DNA from: Onchidella celtica
Taxonomy: Eukaryota > Mollusca > Gastropoda > Systellommatophora > Onchidiidae
Length of the DNA: 64,000 bases
NCBI GenBank assembly: GCA_963931925.1
Contig: OZ007571.1
Coordinates: forward strand, 13,402,506 to 13,466,505
Direction of reading: 5' to 3'
Part shown: positions 58,343-64,000 of the stretch, piece by piece
Position numbering within the stretch: position 1 is the stretch's first letter
Layout: the number at the start of each line of letters is the position of its first letter
Program-made: the position numbers and the translations under genes
The notes under the pieces: generated by a model
Seen by the model: the letters and a program-made list of their open reading frames with translations, nothing else
What the model was told of the DNA's origin: nothing
Databases searched by the model: none

Positions 58343-59460
58343 TCAGCACATTGCACATTATCAGTGTTTTGAGAATGACATACAAATGTGCTTAAGGTAA
58401 TCAGACGTAAACTTGACCAAAAATTGCTGTCACAGGAAATGTGAATAAACATGTATACATATTTTTTTCTTCGGATATTAAATTTTATGTTATGGCAGAG
58501 CATCAAAATAGATACATTTTAGCATCATTTAAATAATACTCATCAGAAAAATAGAAAACAAAATGCATTTGAAAACGACTGACGTTCAGAATCTCAATGA
58601 AAATAAAACCTGAAGAAGGACAGCCGCACACAATAAAGGCACATTTGGCTGCACATGAAAGATTTCAGGCAGAGTACGTGATTTGCAAAACTAAAAACTG
58701 CAGGAAGTGGACCTGGTACTACCATCGCGATGCAAGCAATGAAAATATCTGATTTAGAACTGATGGAAGGTATGGGGAATTTCAGTATTACTAGATGAGA
58801 CATCCGGTATTACACGGGTTAAACCTGAACTCCCTCCACCCCCTCCCGCAACCCCGTAAAAAAGAAAACCTCACAACAACTGATTAAATGCTGTTTTGGG
58901 AGACAGCACCCGTCCGTCACCTTCATTCCATCCTGCACGTTCCAACTGCAGAACAATGCACATTATCAGAGTTTTGAGAATGACACACAGACGTGCTTAA
59001 AATAATCGGACGTAAACTTGACCAAAAATTGTTTGTGGCAGGAAACGTGAATAATCATGTCAACATATTATTACGTTATTGCAGAGCATCAAAATAGATA
59101 CATTTTGGCATCATTTAAATAATACTCATCAGAAAACTCGAAAACAAAATGCAGTTGAAAACTACTGACTTGTTCAGAATCTCAGTTTAATCGTTTTGTT
59201 TTCTTTTCTGTCTGTCATACCTAAAGTGAAAATAAAACCTGAAGAAGAACAGCTGCACACAATAAAGGCACATTTGGCTGCACATGAAAACTTTCGGTAT
59301 TACTAGATGAGTCATCTGGTATTGTCCGGGGTAAACCTAAGCTCCCCCACCCCCACCCCCACCCCCCAAAACAAAAAAAAACAAACAAACAACTGATTAA
59401 ATACTAGTTTTTGCGAGCCAACACCCGCCCACCATCTTCATCCCATCCTGCACGTCCCAA
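58343..59460. repeat. Tandem duplication, two units of about 0.5 to 0.6 kb
   Basis: 58343 to 58945 and 58952 to 59460 share long stretches (GAGCATCAAAATAGATACAT, AAGGCACATTTGGCTGCACA, CATCCTGCACGT) with indels. It lies in the first large RPTP intron. Confidence 0.88.
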
Positions 59461-60249
59461 CCCTTTCTCTTGTCCGTATCAACAATCCATTGTGTAACTG
59501 AAGAAAGAAAGTACATGTACACAATAACATATAAAATTATATACCATCACACACAGATGGAGTGCATATGAATGAGGTCAAATAAATAAATGACTCAGTT
59601 TCTTCTGTAGTGCTAATGTGACAAGGAAACTTAGTGATCTAGGTTGGGTACTATTATGTTCAAGAGTAAAGCTGAGTTACAACCACCATAGGAAACTGTT
59701 TTGGAGATGTGCACATGAGTTGAAAAGACGCCAGGTGAACTTACTGAATTTACTGGGGGAGGGGGGGGGGGGAGCTTGTGTTGTTATTTCTACGTGTATC
59801 CGGTTTTCCTGCTTTAATATGTATAAAATATTGCAATATGAAATGAGACGATGCCAAGTAATTGCTAAGATCGTAAACGTTTTGTAATGACTTATGAACA
59901 TTGACAGCTCGAGCACTATTTGTGTAATGCTCATGCACCTATCATCATCAATTAAAGAATGACAATTATGATTGTGTCTACAAACATGAATAATAAGAAT
60001 GTAAACCACGAGAAAACAGACACGTAATTTGATTTCAGTACGGCTGTGTGCTCTAAAAATACAAGTACAATGTGCGTTTTCGACCCGTCTGTTGTTTTAA
60101 AAAAAACCTTCTCTTCTAGCGATTTTTGTATTACATTTCGTCATATTTTAGTTTACATAACAAACCATACATATGCCAACAAATACCATGAAGTTAAAGA
60201 CAATCTCATATAAAGATGTGATTCACAACAATCAAGCTTTCAAACCTAC

Positions 60250-60335
60250 CCTGTCCCCGGCAATCCCAGACAAGGATCAACAATGAAAACACCACAAAAG
60301 TGTAGCTCCTTGGCATCATCCTCTTTGTGGCAACT
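60250..60335 (-). CDS. RPTP first coding exon with signal peptide
   Basis: Start codon at 60319. The frame gives MMPRSYTFVVFSLLILVWDC then RGQ, a standard signal peptide (basic residue, hydrophobic core, polar end). It finishes one base into a codon before GTAGGT, the phase 1 that all ectodomain exons use. The ATG is 17 bases inside an exon with a good acceptor (TTCATGCACAG), so an upstream 5' UTR exon must exist. Confidence 0.85.
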
Positions 60336-60481
60336 CTGTGCATGAAAGGAATAATGTAACATAAGGGCTGTAAGTTAACACTGATGATTTCAAAGCATTA
60401 CAGACTCAAATCTGGCCCGTACAGAATCATTTTACTGTAATCATAAAACATGTAATCGAGGTAACACATTTTTGGCACAAA

Positions 60482-60486
60482 AAGTG

Positions 60487-60559
<73 letters not shown>

Positions 60560-60560
60560 C

Positions 60561-60592
<32 letters not shown>

Positions 60593-60601
60593 GATCTATC
60601 G

Positions 60602-60635
<34 letters not shown>

Positions 60636-60636
60636 G
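60482..60636. repeat. CTAT tetranucleotide microsatellite
   Basis: (CTAT)n, more than 30 units with three interruptions, between the signal-peptide exon and a possible 5' UTR exon. Confidence 0.97.
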
Positions 60637-60669
60637 TTCGAGATTTACTACATAAAAACAAACACTTAC

Positions 60670-60760
60670 CGTTTACCTGTTTGGCTTGAAATTTCAGAAT
60701 GTTTCCAAGTTTGGAGGTTACATAATCAAAACTAACTAAACATTCTTTTCAAGAAATCAA
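60670..60760 (-). other. Possible 5' UTR exon of RPTP
   Basis: A strong donor, ACG/GTAAGTG at 60670, lies 335 bp upstream of the signal-peptide exon. The upstream boundary or transcription start is not known. Confidence 0.35.
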
Positions 60761-61034
60761 AAGGAGGCTCTCCTACACTGTAACTTGTCTACAGCCTACA
60801 CATCTATGTCTGCAAAGTATATTTGACCCCCTGTGTTACACAGTTCTTATTTGTTCAAGAGCTAAGCAAGCTCGAGAATTTTACTTCCTTCTTGCCTGTC
60901 ACGAACATGGGTGGTTTGACTGGTTCTGAATTATTGTATTAGACGTCGACCAGGTTTATAACTATACTTAGCATACCGAACACTAACATAAAATAAAAAT
61001 CACTGAAAAGAAGAGGGATTGGGTAAAATGGCGC

Positions 61035-61038
<4 letters not shown>

Positions 61039-61086
<48 letters not shown>
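61039..61086. repeat. GA microsatellite
   Basis: Pure (GA)n, about 24 units. Confidence 0.95.
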
Positions 61087-61090
<4 letters not shown>

Positions 61091-62591
61091 TGTTCGCCAC
61101 TTTTCTGGTACAAGATCTGTTTCTAACAAGTAGTCTGTCACGTTTGGACCATAAATGCATTATCAAAATCAGTGTGAATTCTGAAACCTTTTTTCACTGG
61201 TGTGGTATGACACCGCTAGCCCTAACACTGCCATTCCTATACATAACATTTCCTCGACAAGCTCCCGCGTTCATGGCCAATTCAAGTAATTCGTGACAGT
61301 TTACATTCTTTTATTGGTAGAAAGACGGCACTAAGGCTTGATATGGGTGTGTCCATGTAATAAGCAGAAGTGGGCTACAGTATAATCCTTGTCGAATCTC
61401 CTAATTCATGTGCAACCAACTGCATCCTTGAACTAGCATATAAGCACATCTCATGGAGCTGCAACTGCAGTTGTAGGTTTGTCAAATAACCTCCTACCCC
61501 TCCCCCCTCCCCTTTCCCTTTTTTTAAAGTTGCACTATGACGTTAACATAATGAATACAGGATCTTTGGCAAAATGAAAATATGATAACAACAGCGTGCA
61601 GCATTATTTCTTCCGCCAATAAAAACTACATCAAAAGACAGAAATAGCTGTCAAATAAAATATGGAAAGGCTGAATGTCCCCCATTCTAACTAAATGAGC
61701 AACAAAACATGACTTGTTAGAATATCATGTTAAATAACCAAGATGTTATGTAAGTTTTTGCTTTGCCAAGAGCACAATGCATAAGTAAGGTCAAGGATTC
61801 AATCATAATGACCTTTTTCATATTTCAAATGTCTGAGAAAAGCACAGAAAACTTTTATCAAAGTGAAATTGTGTAATTTTATGGCATCAGTTTCTTAATG
61901 CATTTTTGCGCGGACGGATTGATGAATCTGTTCTTTGTTCACTTAAATTGTTCCGCTTGACACAAAGAAGAACAAAGGAAAGGTCAATGTAATTTGGGCG
62001 TACGCCTGACGTAGCAGTTGTTCACAAAATGTATTTATAGAGAGAGGCCATGATGTGTCAACCGCTCTCCTTTGAAACATAACTGGCACGACTGCTTGTT
62101 AATCAAAAAAAAAAAAAAATGGGATCTGTAGAACACTAGAGACAAAACGTTATTCACGAACTTAATATAAGATAATACAACAAGTCACGCACGCTCACTT
62201 GACTACTTAGTTCTTTGTGTGCCATGAGTTTTTCACGTTTGCTGATGCAGGAAGAAAGTAAGTGGGAGAGATGAATGAAGACCAACTACAGTATCATCTA
62301 TTAATAGAAAGTCGACTTTCTTTCTTCCTGAAACAAAACAGCCTAGCATTCTTCTGCACCGGTACATCGGTGATTAGCATAAATATGACCAGTGGAAGAA
62401 CCGATATATCGGTGATTAGCATACAACGAGTTAATACGTGTAATACTAAACGACTTGATGATGCTCCGTTGCCCGACACCCGCTCGCATTCCTCCCATAT
62501 GATGGTATTACATTCACGTAGAGCTTCTAGAACACCCACGTGATCATCTGGTCCTTCCGACTATGATCCAGGGGGCTCGATGAACACTTAA
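61087..62591. other. No recognisable gene; presumed upstream region of RPTP
   Basis: Only short frames. The 16-bp direct repeat ATCGGTGATTAGCATA occurs at 62366 and 62408. Confidence 0.5.
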
Positions 62592-63680
62592 AGGGGTATT
62601 ACACGTACAGTTAAACAGGATCAGTTTTGGATTTACGTTGGTCGTCAGTCGGCCTGCAGTCGAATCGCAACGTGTAATAAGGAAACCGGACGAAAAACGC
62701 AGAAATTCGACCCGGCCGACGGTTGCGTCCTGAAAATCAGGCGCTGCCTGATATTTGGGATCCGGCCGCAGCGTATCAAAATTAACAAAAATACTCGCGA
62801 GTGACCAATTTTATTGCCGCCTTATTTATTTATTTTTTTCCCTGATATTTTTCACTGTTCATTGTGGAAGTGGGTGTGTTGTTTTTGTCATGACAATGAT
62901 CACCCTTGTTGCTCTGTTGAATGGGGGATATAGTGTGTAGCCTGGGGAATTATCTATGCATGAACTCTCTGTGGTGCAGGGTTGTGAGATGCTCGGTTTC
63001 GCTGTTCTCTCCTCAAACACGGCGATTTCCATTATGTCTTCATGGTCCAAAGAAACAGTTCTTCAATTTATTGAAATTTATGGTTCCACAGAGTGTTTGT
63101 GGAAAATATAAGGATTACAGCAATACATTTTCAAGAGAAAAGGCCTACGAAAAACTCGTCGACTTTTGCAAACAATTGGATCCCAATACGAACAGAGACT
63201 CACCGTTTCCAAAAAAAAAAAAAAGGCAACAATCTCAGGATTTCTTTCACAAAAAACTAAAAAAACAAGAGCAGCCATTTTTGTCAGGTGCTGGAGCTGA
63301 TGAAATTTACGTACCAAAATTCTTTTTTTTTAAAAGTCCTCAGAAAAGGTTCTTATCTCCTCCAGTGGATTTGTATGTGAGAACACACTCCTCTTTAAAA
63401 GCCAGTCTTTTGACCAAATATGACGTTGTTTTCTTCTCGTTTTTCAAAATAACATAAATTGCTACATTATCAAGCAGTTCCTCTGTCACCCATTGTATGT
63501 ATTGGTTGCCGTGTGTCTGCTATTTGCTCAACATGTGTCTGCTTGTATGTGGACGGCCTGCAGTCGGACTGTAACGTGTAATAGCAAACTTTGTCGTATG
63601 GTGGACTGCGGGCCGAGTGTCGACCGAAACTGATCCGGTCTGAAAAACTGATCCGGTTTGACTGTACGTGTAGTACCCCC
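62592..63680 (+). mobile_element. Harbinger-like element carrying a MADF gene remnant
   Basis: Imperfect terminal inverted repeats: AGGGGTATTACACGTACAGT at left and GGGGGTACTACACGTACAGT read from the right end, both continuing into a GGATCAGTTTT block. Subterminal CGGCCTGCAGTCG and AACGTGTAATA recur on both sides. The flanks are TAA and TGA, a 3-bp duplication with one change, fitting PIF/Harbinger. No transposase was found. Confidence 0.75.
63000..63335 (+). pseudogene. MADF-domain protein remnant of the Harbinger-like element
   Basis: One frame has QFIEIYGSTECLWKI, the start of a MADF (Myb/SANT-like) domain. The next lies one frame away with KDYSNTFSREKAYEKLVDFC and NTNRDS, followed by an A-run and then GAGADEIYVPKF. 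At least two frameshifts are present. Harbinger transposons are known to encode such a DNA-binding protein beside the transposase. Confidence 0.75.
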
Positions 63681-63683
63681 TGA

Positions 63684-64000
63684 CCAACAGCCGTCTAGAC
63701 TTCTCCGGGTGTTGTGAGTCAATTTCATCAAGGTCAGACCAAAGTGGAAAGGACCGCGGTGACGGGACTCACCTGACAGTACAGGTCAAGACCTGGATCA
63801 GCGACTACGTTAATAAACAAACAAAAAAAGCGCGCGGGGGGGGGGGGCGTGATATAAGCTCAGCGCTACACAATTACACCAAGAGAGTGAGGGTGGTGTT
63901 AAACGCTGCATCTGACTTCTATTATGTTAGCGAAGTGAGGATGCTTTGGCAGTTAAATGTTGTTAATATTCTCGTTGTAGCATGAGAGTGTCAAGTGAGT
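63684..64000. other. No recognisable gene
   Basis: Nothing recognised. A G-run lies at 63837 to 63847. Confidence 0.5.

Larger units (their letters stand above)
10408..60335 (-). other. Gene model: receptor-type tyrosine phosphatase with EGF-like ectodomain
   Basis: A minus-strand multi-exon gene assembled from GT-AG bounded coding blocks whose phases fit. Order: signal peptide, cysteine-rich/EGF-like ectodomain, one membrane span, tyrosine-motif tail, catalytic phosphatase domain D1, degenerate phosphatase domain D2, stop. D1 keeps the cysteine, the arginine and a WPD-loop aspartate, so it should remove phosphate from phosphotyrosine at the inner face of the plasma membrane. D2 lacks the arginine and the WPD loop and should be regulatory or scaffolding, as D2 domains often are. 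Tandem-PTP receptors with EGF-like ectodomains are known to me mainly from mollusc annotations. The extracellular ligand is unknown. Two junctions remain open in phase (between 30476 and 29829, and between 22463 and 21537). The 57.5 kb exon is frameshifted. So the gene may be functional with missed microexons, or partly decayed. Confidence 0.85.

Overview
This is eukaryotic, AT-rich, intron-rich genomic DNA crowded with transposable elements and microsatellites. The mix points to a lophotrochozoan, most likely a mollusc: a receptor tyrosine phosphatase with an EGF-like ectodomain, a Mag/Steamer-like Ty3/gypsy element with CCHC knuckles, MetaSINE-like SINEs, mariner, Harbinger and Helitron copies. 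The species cannot be named from the sequence.

One host gene dominates and runs on the minus strand for about 50 kb (start codon 60319, stop 10408). Spliced in order it gives a signal peptide (60.3 kb), degraded or doubtful EGF-like exons (58.2 and 57.5 kb), an array of nine near-identical 34-residue cysteine-rich exons (49.9 to 40.6 kb), two EGF-like exons (36.2 and 33.5 kb), a transmembrane exon (31.6 kb), a cytosolic exon with an ITAM-like pair YEEL-x6-YENL plus a YEEI site (30.6 kb), a first phosphatase domain with intact catalytic residues (28.9 to 22.5 kb) and a second, catalytically dead phosphatase domain (21.4 to 10.4 kb). Most exon junctions obey GT-AG and phase. Two do not close (30.48 to 29.83 kb and 22.46 to 21.5 kb), so microexons are missing from my model or the gene is damaged.

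Mobile DNA fills the introns and flanks. From left to right: a truncated THAP/P-element-like gene (1.7 kb); a decayed transposase with reiterated short direct repeats (5.0 to 7.7 kb); a 5'-truncated LINE with target duplication (9.2 kb); a second LINE of the same family with a twin-priming inversion and a solo LTR nested in it (16.6 to 20.6 kb); Helitron tails, foldbacks and a SINE (25.9 to 27.1 kb); two complete mariner copies with terminal repeats but broken transposases (32.0 and 34.3 kb); a tRNA-headed SINE (36.7 kb); a Helitron inside the exon array (44.3 kb) whose empty site is kept in the sister repeats; a young Ty3/gypsy element (51.6 to 57.4 kb) interrupted by another solo LTR; and a Harbinger-like element carrying a broken MADF gene (62.6 to 63.7 kb).

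The most interesting biology is the receptor. It combines an ectodomain with recently amplified exons, an activating-type tyrosine motif and its own phosphatase in one polypeptide. The ITAM on an EGF-repeat receptor recalls the Draper/MEGF10 engulfment receptors, but fused to tandem phosphatase domains.
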